A DNA stretch of 42,291 bases from JACOTK01 sp038256565 (GTDB taxonomy: Bacteria > Actinomycetota > Acidimicrobiia > Acidimicrobiales > CADCSY01). This document shows, in pieces, positions 7,553 through 14,760 of the stretch. A model generated the notes under the pieces. That model saw nothing but the letters and a program-made list of their open reading frames with translations. It was not told the origin of the DNA and did no database searches. The position numbers and the translations under genes were made by a program. Within the stretch, counting starts at the first letter, position 1, and each line of letters opens with the position of its first letter. The stretch spans positions 1-42,291 of the forward strand of contig JBBSKG010000007.1 of assembly GCA_038256565.1 (NCBI GenBank). Reading direction: 5' to 3'.

Positions 7553-9043
7553 ATGGATAACCGGATCATCTTCGCTGACGACGTCCCCGACTCGACCCTC
7601 CACGACCGCGTCCAACGGGGAGAGCTGGTGCGGCTGGCTCGCGGTATCTACACCACCGAGGTCGATGGCGAGCCTAGCGACGTAGTCCGCCGGTCATGGC
7701 GGGAGATCGTGAGCCGCCGGTTCCCGGGAGCGGTCGTCACCGACCGCTCCATCGTGTGGGCCCAACCGCACGGCGGCTACCTGTTCATCGCGTCCGCTCG
7801 CGAGGCCTCGCTCAACCTTCCCGGCCTCACCGTGGTCTCGCGCAAAGGGCCCGGAGCAATCGAGGGCGATATCGATATGGGGGTCGGTGTGCATCTCGCA
7901 TCGCGCCCGCGAGCCCTGCTCGATAACACCCGGCCAACCAGAAAGCGGAGTGACCTACCGCCGGCCACCTTGTCACGGGCCGAGCTCGCCGACTGGATCG
8001 ACCACCTCTGTGCCGTCGATGGAGCGGAGCGGGTCAGCGCGTATCGCGACTCCGCCGAAGCAATCGCCGACACACTCGATGTGTCACATGCTCGCATCGA
8101 GAGGCTCAACGAGATCGTCGGTGCCGCACTCGGCACCCGAAACTCCACGTCTGGCTCCACAGCGATGAAGGCCCGTGCGGCCGGCGTCCCGTTTGACCAG
8201 GGGCGGGTCCTTCGCTTCGAGCTGCTCGCCAACCACCTACGAGATGTGGTGACGACCCATCCGGCGCTGCCGATCGACGCCGAACGCCGAGCGACGCTCC
8301 CGTTCTGGGAGGCGTACTTCTCGAACTTCATCGAAGGGACCGAGTTCACTCCGGAAGAGGCCGAGCGCATCGTGTTCGAAGGCGAGGTACCCGCTGCTCG
8401 GCCAGAGGACGCGCACGACGTGCTCGGCACCTACCGGCTCGTCTCGGACGAGGCTGAGATGCGCCGTCGCACCGGATCAGCAGACGAGTTCATCGAACTT
8501 CTCTGCGACTGGCATCGCCTCATTCTCGGCGGTCGCCCGGAGAAACGACCCGGCGAATTGAAGCTCCACCCGAACCAGGCCGGAAACACCGTGTTCGTCG
8601 CGCCCGACCGCGTGGAAGGCACCCTCCGACGCGGGTACGAGATCCTCGGCTCGTTGACCACGCCAACCCAACGGGGAACATTCGCTGCCTTCGTCGTCAC
8701 CGAGGTGCATCCCTTCGACGACGGCAACGGACGGCTAGCGCGCGCCGTGATGAACGCCGAATACGTCGCCGGCGAAGAGCAGCGGGCAGTGATCCCAACG
8801 ATCTCCCGCAACGACTACCTGCGGGCACTTCGGCGGCTCAGCCGACAGGACCGGCCCGACCTGTTCGTGACCTACTTGGATCGCGTCCGACGTTGGACCG
8901 CCCGCATGGACTGGACCACGCTCGCCATCACACGCGGGCTCCTCGAACGAACAAATGCCTTCGTCGACTCTAACGATGCCGACGATCGCGGCCTACAGCT
9001 CCTCGACGCAGCAACGGACAACCCTGCAATCACATCTACCTGA
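7553..9043 (+). CDS. Fic-domain AMP-transferase fused to an AbiEi-like winged-helix N-terminus
   Basis: Fic enzymes transfer AMP or another nucleotide moiety onto protein hydroxyls. The complete Fic motif HPFDDGNGRLAR is residues 386-397 (catalytic H386). An upstream SNFIEG (257-262) fits the inhibitory-helix consensus [S/T]xxxE[G/N], so the enzyme is probably self-inhibited by E261 (class II type). Residues 1-130 resemble AbiEi-type antitoxin winged-helix regions: DDVPDSTLHDRVQRGELVRL then ARGIYTTE, and later ASRPRALLDN. That suggests DNA binding and autoregulation. The gene is much richer in G+C than polA or pdtaR, runs opposite to them, and interrupts an otherwise conserved actinobacterial order: acquired DNA. 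Good Shine-Dalgarno at 7543. The target is unknown. Confidence 0.9.
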   Translation: MDNRIIFADDVPDSTLHDRVQRGELVRLARGIYTTEVDGEPSDVVRRSWREIVSRRFPGAVVTDRSIVWAQPHGGYLFIASAREASLNLPGLTVVSRKGPGAIEGDIDMGVGVHLASRPRALLDNTRPTRKRSDLPPATLSRAELADWIDHLCAVDGAERVSAYRDSAEAIADTLDVSHARIERLNEIVGAALGTRNSTSGSTAMKARAAGVPFDQGRVLRFELLANHLRDVVTTHPALPIDAERRATLPFWEAYFSNFIEGTEFTPEEAERIVFEGEVPAARPEDAHDVLGTYRLVSDEAEMRRRTGSADEFIELLCDWHRLILGGRPEKRPGELKLHPNQAGNTVFVAPDRVEGTLRRGYEILGSLTTPTQRGTFAAFVVTEVHPFDDGNGRLARAVMNAEYVAGEEQRAVIPTISRNDYLRALRRLSRQDRPDLFVTYLDRVRRWTARMDWTTLAITRGLLERTNAFVDSNDADDRGLQLLDAATDNPAITST

Positions 9044-9049
9044 TCCGGC

Positions 9050-9139
9050 ATGAGCGACGACGTAGCCCGCTTCGTTGCCTCAGAGGATTTTCTCCGCTTC
9101 TGGGCTTGTCTTGGCGGCGTTGTCGTCTACGCCTTGTGA
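9050..9139 (+). CDS. Possible 29-residue ORF directly after the Fic gene
   Basis: An ATG seven bases after the Fic stop opens a 29-codon frame (begins MSDDVARFVASEDF, ends GGVVVYAL). It keeps the G+C-rich codon choice of the Fic gene, and the composition returns to the local norm right after its stop. It may be the leftover 5' end of a second gene of the acquired module, or a small product of its own. No family is recognised, and it could be non-coding. Confidence 0.22.
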   Translation: MSDDVARFVASEDFLRFWACLGGVVVYAL

Positions 9140-9162
9140 ATGGAGCGCTCACACCACTCTCA

Positions 9163-9806
9163 TCACCATTGCTCAGGTGGATGGTCCACTTGCCATAGTC
9201 CAGAGATGATGATGTCGAGGTAACCGCCTTTATCCACAGGTTCAGGTTCTTGTGCAGCTTCGAGTGCTTTTATCAAGATTTTGGCGGTTTCGCCTTGAAG
9301 ACGTCCGTTGATAACGAAAGAGCCATCATCACAAGGATCTATTCGTAAATAACGCTTTGCATGCGCTTCGTTCGTTTCTTGTCGTTCTTCTTCGTTTGAC
9401 AAGACACTTCGATAGCTTCGAACCACTCGTTCAACCTGTGAGGCAGTGGCATATTCAGAGATCATGAGCAGATCTGTTTCATTCTTTGGTGTTGCGATGC
9501 GCGTTAGGGCTCTTGTCTTTGAATAGCTGATCTTTCCCAAGGAGAATTGTTCAGAAATTGCTGGAAGAACTTCTAGACAACGTGCAACTCGAACTCGTTC
9601 TCTTGCAGCTCTTGTTTCTAGGCCACAGTGCCAACCAAGCCATTGAACAACGTTATGACAGCCCCAGGCTTCGTAACCCTTACGACGATCATATTCACCA
9701 ACCAACAACAGCCATCTACATTCCTGCATCGAGGTCGGACAGCAGCAGGGATGACTACAGAATCAATGTGATTTGTCCACTCGGCTTCTTCATCAATCCG
9801 TCCCAC
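9163..9806 (-). pseudogene. Decayed DUF222 (13E12-type) gene, HNH part missing
   Basis: The open part (9163-9729, 188 codons) matches the core of the actinobacterial DUF222 family, usually 400-500 residues with a C-terminal HNH nuclease. Visible pieces are EYDRRKGYEAWGC, AARERVRVARCLEVLP, GKISYSKTRALTRIATP and ASQVERVVRSYRSVL. It stops at PPEQW with no HNH motif. Upstream, family-like sequence continues in the two other frames (SSLLLSDLDAGM just before, then EEAEWTNHIDS), so at least two frameshifts seem to lie near 9735 and 9755. The missing 3' end abuts the Fic insert, suggesting that the insertion event removed it. Expression as a functional protein is unlikely. Confidence 0.75.
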
Positions 9807-9812
9807 TTCGAG

Positions 9813-10391
9813 CTACGAAGGGGTAAGTTCTCCGTCGATGACACGCTGAGCAATTACCTTCATGGTCACTCGCTCTCGCATTGCCGTTTGTTGAATAAAC
9901 GAAAATGCGGAACCTTCCGACAGCTCATGACCATCCATGAGCATGCCCTTTGCCCGATCAACCAGCCGACGAGTCTCAAGCTGTTCTTCAAGGCCACGAA
10001 CCTCAGCTTCAAGGGCCATCATCTCCCGAAAGCGCCCGAGCGCAAGTTCAACCGATGGAATCAACTCTGAGCGCTGGAAAGGCTTAACCAGATAGGCCAT
10101 TGCCCCAGCGTCACGAGCACGTTCAATCAAATCACGCTGCGAAAAGGCCGTGAGAATAAGCACCGCAGCATGGCGCTCGGCTGTGATCTCCCGTGCGGCA
10201 GAGAGTCCGTCAACGCCAGGCATCTTGATATCGAGAATAGCAATGTCGGGCTTTAGCTCTTTGACAAGCGCCACGGCCTCATCGCCGCGACCGGTCTCGC
10301 CAACCACCTCGTAACCCTCTTCTTCGAGGGTCTCCTTTAGGTCAAGGCGAATGATTGCCTCGTCTTCGGCAATGACAACACGAACAGTCAC
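9813..10391 (-). CDS. pdtaR: ANTAR-domain response regulator, PdtaR-like
   Basis: This is the output protein of a two-component system that acts on RNA rather than DNA. The receiver domain (1-120) has the acidic pocket EDE at 9-11, phospho-acceptor D54 in AILDIKMPG, T81 and K103. The C-terminal ANTAR domain (about 125-185) includes LETRRLVDRAKGMLM and ends near AQRVIDGELTPS. ANTAR domains bind paired hairpins in nascent mRNA and antiterminate. The 192-residue length, domain order and position upstream of polA match mycobacterial PdtaR (Rv1626). The partner kinase PdtaS is not in the window. The gene starts 12 bases after the small coiled-coil gene and is probably co-transcribed with it. Confidence 0.93.
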   Translation of the reverse strand: MTVRVVIAEDEAIIRLDLKETLEEEGYEVVGETGRGDEAVALVKELKPDIAILDIKMPGVDGLSAAREITAERHAAVLILTAFSQRDLIERARDAGAMAYLVKPFQRSELIPSVELALGRFREMMALEAEVRGLEEQLETRRLVDRAKGMLMDGHELSEGSAFSFIQQTAMRERVTMKVIAQRVIDGELTPS

Positions 10392-10403
10392 GATATTTGT
10401 CCT

Positions 10404-10697
10404 TTAATCGATCTCAGAAACGAAACGTTCAAGTAATTCGTCTTGAATGCTCTCTAACTTGGCAATCTGTTCAACGATCCAACTGCGATGACGTTCCATC
10501 GCCTCAGCATGACGTTGAGCTTCATGGTGTTCCCGGCCAGAAAGTGGAGTTTCCGACACAAGCGCACGAATTCGCGCATCGTCTGCGCCTTCAATAAAAA
10601 ACGCTAACTGTTCATCGGCTACTGCAAGCTCTTCACGGTGCACCCGCAACTGCTCAGTAACCTCAGAAAGCTTGCGCTCCAGCAACGACCGGGACAT
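10404..10697 (-). CDS. Small coiled-coil protein upstream of pdtaR, unknown function
   Basis: A 97-residue, strongly charged and helical protein. It starts MSRSLLERKLSEVTEQL, has a central FFIEGADDARIRALVSETPL and ends in a second long helix (ESIQDELLERFVSEID). The pattern is two coiled-coil helices joined by a short linker. There is no signal peptide or membrane segment. The family is not recognised. Its stop lies 12 bases before the pdtaR start, so the two are likely translated from one mRNA; a role as PdtaR partner is only a guess. An in-frame ATG 14 codons upstream (10739) is possible but less likely. Confidence 0.7.
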   Translation of the reverse strand: MSRSLLERKLSEVTEQLRVHREELAVADEQLAFFIEGADDARIRALVSETPLSGREHHEAQRHAEAMERHRSWIVEQIAKLESIQDELLERFVSEID

Positions 10698-10790
10698 AGG
10701 CAACAGTCTAGGTCGGAAGATCTCAAGGACCTGGCTCACACTTACAGCGAGACAAAACTACTTGCGCTCTTCGGTGCAAGACTAAAAACC

Positions 10791-11297
10791 ATGTCGTTGC
10801 CTTCTTCTTGGTTTGCATGCCCATCATCAGCCCGAGTGGTGGCTGTCGTGTTGGTACTGGCCTTATCTTCTTGTTCAGAAAAAGGGGAAGACCAAGCATG
10901 TGGGGCTATCAAGCGTGAGCGGCTCGACCCAAGTTCTTCAGTACATCTGTTGCCCAATGCCGTTGAACCCACTTACCTAAGTGACCCGCCTACTTCTGGG
11001 CCACACCTGAGCGGGGCTCCGCCACAAGGCGAGGTCGACGAACCAATCAATCGGCCTTCCCAAGTAGCCATACTCGAACAAGGAGGGGTGCTCATTCAGT
11101 ACCGCTTGCCCGCGGATAAATCGTTACTCGCAGTATTGGCCAATGGAACCTCAGTTGTCGTCGCACCCAATCCCAAATTATCTGCCTCGGTAGTTGCCAC
11201 TGCTTGGTCGGTTAAACAGACCTGCACAAAGGTTGATGAGTCTGGCCTTCGGCGCTTTATCAAAGACCGCCCGATCGTGGGCCTTTCTCACGAATAA
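10791..11297 (+). CDS. DUF3105-type lipoprotein
   Basis: A 168-residue lipoprotein. Its signal peptide (VVAVVLVLALSSC) ends in a lipobox with Cys28, so it should be anchored to the outer face of the membrane. The body fits DUF3105: EPTYLSDPPTSGPHLSG (the conserved T-SGPH box), EQGGVLIQYR, and a C-terminal RFIKDRPIVG. The biochemical role of the family is not known to me. The start is the ATG at 10791; an upstream in-frame ATG (10638) would add 51 residues of antisense-like sequence and hide the signal peptide. The gene diverges from the coiled-coil/pdtaR pair, with about 90 bp between starts. Confidence 0.82.
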   Translation: MSLPSSWFACPSSARVVAVVLVLALSSCSEKGEDQACGAIKRERLDPSSSVHLLPNAVEPTYLSDPPTSGPHLSGAPPQGEVDEPINRPSQVAILEQGGVLIQYRLPADKSLLAVLANGTSVVVAPNPKLSASVVATAWSVKQTCTKVDESGLRRFIKDRPIVGLSHE

Positions 11298-11341
11298 GTT
11301 CGCCTCTTGCATCAATTCCACTCACATGGGAGTCTCCAGGG

Positions 11342-11902
11342 ATGGATCTCATCGAATCATTTCGCAGGGCCGTTGAACAAAGTGGAATCATTGTTGCGGG
11401 CGTAAAACCCGATCAGCTAGACCTGCCAACCCCATGTGACGAATTCGACGTCAGGGCATTGAGCAACCATATGATCGGCGGGCTTTTAATGTTCGATTCT
11501 GGTGCACGAGGAACATCCATTGAGATGGAATCGTTGACCCGTGATTTCACTGCCAGCGGCGCAACCGCTGAGTTCGACAAAGCAACAGCGATGCTCAATG
11601 AAACACTCGGCAAAGATGGTGTCCTCATGAGCAAGTGGGAACTTCCCTTTGCCACAATGCCCGGCATGATCGCCGCAGGCATAGGCATCATAGAAGCTGT
11701 TCAACATAGCTGGGACCTTGCGAAGGCCACTGGCCAGACTGCCTCGTTCGACTCTGAGTTAATCGAAATATGCATGCGCACGGCGAAGATGATGCCCGAG
11801 GAACAGGCTCGCAACGCTAACGTCTTCGGCCCCGAACAACCGGCCCCTCAAGGCGCTTCCCCAGCCGACGAACTAGCTGCATTCCTTGGACGAACCGTCT
11901 AG
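11342..11902 (+). CDS. TIGR03086-family (DinB/MDMPI-like) metal-binding protein
   Basis: A 186-residue four-helix-bundle protein related to the mycothiol-dependent maleylpyruvate isomerase N-terminal/DinB superfamily. The N-terminal signature is LDLPTPCDEFDVRALSNHMI, with its metal-ligand histidine in SNHMIGG. A later VQHSWDLAKATGQ supplies the second conserved histidine. These families often use mycothiol, the actinobacterial thiol; the substrate here is unknown. There is no signal peptide. The gene follows the DUF3105 lipoprotein by 44 bp on the same strand. The 86-bp gap to malQ contains a TATA-like agtatatatac, which may be a malQ promoter element. Confidence 0.78.
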   Translation: MDLIESFRRAVEQSGIIVAGVKPDQLDLPTPCDEFDVRALSNHMIGGLLMFDSGARGTSIEMESLTRDFTASGATAEFDKATAMLNETLGKDGVLMSKWELPFATMPGMIAAGIGIIEAVQHSWDLAKATGQTASFDSELIEICMRTAKMMPEEQARNANVFGPEQPAPQGASPADELAAFLGRTV

Positions 11903-11988
11903 ATGCGGAAAGTATATATACGACAAGGAAGCAATCATTGAGCCGTAGCGAAACCAACTACTGAGGGCCGGGACCTAAGCTGAGCCAA

Positions 11989-13845
11989 ATGGACTGGGCG
12001 GCTTGGGAAATCGACACCGGATACTGGGACGCACTTGGCACATGGTGCGAACCACCTCAGCATTCGCTAGACGCAATCGCTAAAGCAATGGGCGCTGAAA
12101 GCGATCAATACCAGCCCCCATCTGGGCCGCCCATGTGGTTCGTAGAGGCGGGGCATGGTGAGTTTCTCCAAACTCCATGTGACCTCAGACTCGAAGACGG
12201 CACGACTCTCAACCGCATTGAGGCACTTCCCCCCGACGCACCTCTTGGATATCACGAACTTCACCCCCTCGACGGCGGGGCCATGACACGCCTCGTGATC
12301 AGTCCTCGTCGATGTCACCCTCACCATGAACACGCATGGGGATGGTCCACGCAGCTTTATGCAACACGATCACGCCAGAGCTGGGGTATTGGCGATTTGG
12401 GCGATCTCGCAACGCTTGGCAAATTGGCTGCAGGTCAGGGAGCGGGCATCATCGCAACCAACCCCCTGCATGCTTGCGGTCCCACAAATCCCCAACAGGC
12501 AAGCCCGTATTACCCCTCAAGTCGTCGCTATCGAAACCCTATTTACCTACATATCGAGAACGTTCCAGGTGCAGCTGGACTCGGCGACATTCTCACGACC
12601 GCCGCAAAAGCTGGCCAAGATCTAAATCAGATGCGCCAAATTGATCGCGACCAGGTATGGGCTCTGAAACGCGAAGTTCTCCTGCAATGTTTTATAGATA
12701 CAAACGTCGCAGGCAACACCAGAAACAACCACGGCTTTGACCTCTATGTTGCACAAGAGGGCGAGGCGCTTGTTCAATATGCAACATATTGCGCAATTGC
12801 CGAGATCCACGGGAACGACTGGCGCCACTGGCCCAGTTCGCTTCGCAGCCCCAATAGCGAATCCGTCACTCATCTCTATCTAGAACTTGGTGAATCGGTC
12901 CGATTTCATTCCTGGCTTCAATGGCAACTCGACGAACAACTTGGCAAAGCAGGCGGAGAGTTGTCGATTATGGGAGACCTGGCCATTGGCGTTGACCCAG
13001 GCGGTGCCGATGCATGGGCGTGGCAGGACCTACTCGCTCTTGACATAAACGTGGGAGCACCACCTGACAAGTTCAATACACAGGGACAAAACTGGGGCCT
13101 ACCGCCATTTATCCCCCATAAACTCCGCGCCGCCTCTTATGAGCCGTTTATCGAAACGCTTAGATCAGCTTTTCGCCATGTTGGGGGCCTACGCATCGAT
13201 CATGTTATGGGCTTGTTTCGGCTTTTTTGGATTCCATCTGGCGGAGACGCCTCGCAAGGCTCCTTCATTCGCTACCCCGCCTCAGAATTGCTTGACCTGG
13301 TTGCCCTCGAAAGTCACCGTGCTCATGCCTTTGTGGTGGGTGAAGATTTGGGCACCGTGGAAGATGAAGTAAGGGTAGAACTCGCCGAACGCAACATCTT
13401 GTCTTATCGCCTGTTCTGGTTCGAAACAGGGCCCATCTCGGAGTACCCCGAACAGGCACTTACTGCAATGACCACACATGATTTACCAACAGTGGCTGGA
13501 CGATGGACCGGCAAAGACCTCGAAACCCAACACGAACTTGGCCTGTTTCCAAACGAGCAGGGTGAACGGGATATCAATCACAAACTCGCCGAGCTAGTTG
13601 ATTGCCCGGCCAACACCTCGCCAATTGAAGTAGCCGCTCGCGCCTATGCCGCCCTGACTTGTGCCCCATCACAACTCGTCGTAGCTACCCTCGACGATGC
13701 CCTTGGCGTTATCGAACGTCCAAACATGCCTGGCACCATTGACCAATGGCCCAACTGGTCACTGGCCCTACCCGTCCCAATAGAAGACTTCCCACAACAC
13801 CCAGGGATACAAGCCATAGCTGAAGCACTGCACTTGAACAGATAA
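11989..13845 (+). CDS. malQ: 4-alpha-glucanotransferase (amylomaltase)
   Basis: MalQ (GH77) moves alpha-1,4-glucan segments between glycans and releases glucose, acting in maltodextrin and glycogen metabolism in the cytoplasm. The 618-residue sequence has the family boxes WGIGDLGDL, SPYYPSSRRYRNPIYL, LRIDHVMGLFRLFWIP (nucleophile D404), VVGEDLGTVEDEV (acid/base E452) and TTHDLPTVAGRW. About 90 N-terminal residues precede the barrel, as in many bacterial MalQ proteins. The ATG at 11989 has no strong Shine-Dalgarno. No other glycogen genes are nearby, so the neighbours do not narrow its role further. Confidence 0.94.
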   Translation: MDWAAWEIDTGYWDALGTWCEPPQHSLDAIAKAMGAESDQYQPPSGPPMWFVEAGHGEFLQTPCDLRLEDGTTLNRIEALPPDAPLGYHELHPLDGGAMTRLVISPRRCHPHHEHAWGWSTQLYATRSRQSWGIGDLGDLATLGKLAAGQGAGIIATNPLHACGPTNPQQASPYYPSSRRYRNPIYLHIENVPGAAGLGDILTTAAKAGQDLNQMRQIDRDQVWALKREVLLQCFIDTNVAGNTRNNHGFDLYVAQEGEALVQYATYCAIAEIHGNDWRHWPSSLRSPNSESVTHLYLELGESVRFHSWLQWQLDEQLGKAGGELSIMGDLAIGVDPGGADAWAWQDLLALDINVGAPPDKFNTQGQNWGLPPFIPHKLRAASYEPFIETLRSAFRHVGGLRIDHVMGLFRLFWIPSGGDASQGSFIRYPASELLDLVALESHRAHAFVVGEDLGTVEDEVRVELAERNILSYRLFWFETGPISEYPEQALTAMTTHDLPTVAGRWTGKDLETQHELGLFPNEQGERDINHKLAELVDCPANTSPIEVAARAYAALTCAPSQLVVATLDDALGVIERPNMPGTIDQWPNWSLALPVPIEDFPQHPGIQAIAEALHLNR

Positions 13846-13855
13846 CCTTTGACCC

Positions 13856-14557
13856 ATGGTGATTATTGAACCCATGACCTTGTGGTTGGCTCAGACGAAT
13901 GCTTGGATTGTGTCTGCTGATGGGCCAGGTGGTGAATGTGTATTAATTGATGCACCACCTGATGCGGAACCTCTGATAGCTCGTCTTGCCGAACTTGATC
14001 TTCGCCTTGTAGCTCTGCTGAGCACACATGGACACATTGATCACGTAGGTGGAATTGGCACGGTCGTTCGTGCACAAGACCACCCCGTGCCAGTCCACAT
14101 TCATGACGATGATCGCCACATGTTGCTCGACCCGATTGCTGCCGCTGGCAAGATGGGTGACTTTCTCGGCGGCATGGATCTAAAAGCGCCCGAGATTATC
14201 GAAGGTCTCGATGATGGAACCAAGGTGTCGGGTGCTGGAATGACTTTTACCAGTCTGCACACTCCTGGACACACGCAAGGTTCGGTCTGTCTTCAGCTTG
14301 AGATAGAAGGGGCCCCACCCATTCTCTTCAGCGGGGACCATCTTTTTGCTGGCTCAATTGGGCGCACCGACCTGCCTGGCGGATCGTTCGAGCAGCTCAT
14401 GGTTTCGATGGCAGAAAAGATATTTCCGCTAGATGACGAAACCCACATTCTTCCCGGCCATGGCCCTGCCACAAAGCTGGGTCACGAGCGACAGTTCAAT
14501 CCATTTCTCATTGATCTCGCTCAGGATATGGGATCTGAAACTAGCGGCTTAATTTAA
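13856..14557 (+). CDS. Metallo-beta-lactamase-fold hydrolase, glyoxalase II-like
   Basis: A 233-residue MBL-fold protein. The metal-binding box THGHIDHVGG gives H58, H60, D62 and H63. Further ligands are in HTPGHTQGSV, FSGDHLF and LPGHGP. The spacing and the segment AGSIGRTDLPGG are typical of glyoxalase II-like thioesterases, which cleave S-acyl thiols; in an actinobacterium the thiol could be mycothiol. The exact substrate cannot be read from sequence. It starts 10 bp after malQ; the ATG at 13856 and the one six codons later (MTLWLAQTNAW) are both possible. Confidence 0.88.
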   Translation: MVIIEPMTLWLAQTNAWIVSADGPGGECVLIDAPPDAEPLIARLAELDLRLVALLSTHGHIDHVGGIGTVVRAQDHPVPVHIHDDDRHMLLDPIAAAGKMGDFLGGMDLKAPEIIEGLDDGTKVSGAGMTFTSLHTPGHTQGSVCLQLEIEGAPPILFSGDHLFAGSIGRTDLPGGSFEQLMVSMAEKIFPLDDETHILPGHGPATKLGHERQFNPFLIDLAQDMGSETSGLI

Positions 14558-14612
14558 GTCATCCCTTCGATATGCCGACCATGTGGTCATGTGCCACTAC
14601 GATCGGTCGAAT

Positions 14613-14686
14613 GCTCCTGTAGCCCAACCGGCAGAGGCACGGTGCTCAAACCACCGCCAGTGTGGGTTCGAATCCCACCGGGAGCA
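14613..14686 (+). tRNA. tRNA with anticodon CAA but a short variable loop; isotype uncertain
   Basis: A full cloverleaf can be drawn. The acceptor stem is gctcctg/cgggagc (one T-G pair) with discriminator A (14686). U8 and A14 are present. The D-stem is gcc/ggc with G18G19 in the loop. The anticodon stem is cggtg/caccg with loop ctcaaac, giving CAA at 14647-14649. The variable region is five bases (ccagt), the T-stem gtggg/cccac and the T-loop ttcgaat. CCA is not encoded. CAA would read the Leu codon UUG, but bacterial tRNA-Leu has a long variable arm that is absent here. Position 15 (A) and 48 (T) can make a Levitt pair, so the fold looks sound. Confidence 0.85.
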
Positions 14687-14760
14687 CGAATTTAAGGCTC
14701 GATGAAACCTCTTGAGCCGCGGCCGAGTCAGACATCTTCGACCGCAACCGAAAGGTCATA

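Noticed and set aside
7777..8430. Minus-strand 217-codon frame inside the Fic gene
   Set aside because: High G+C creates long antisense frames; the product is a Ser/Arg/Ala-rich shadow without motifs.
12326..12644. Two overlapping plus-strand frames of about 100 codons within malQ
   Set aside because: They lie inside the malQ catalytic barrel in other frames and carry no motifs.
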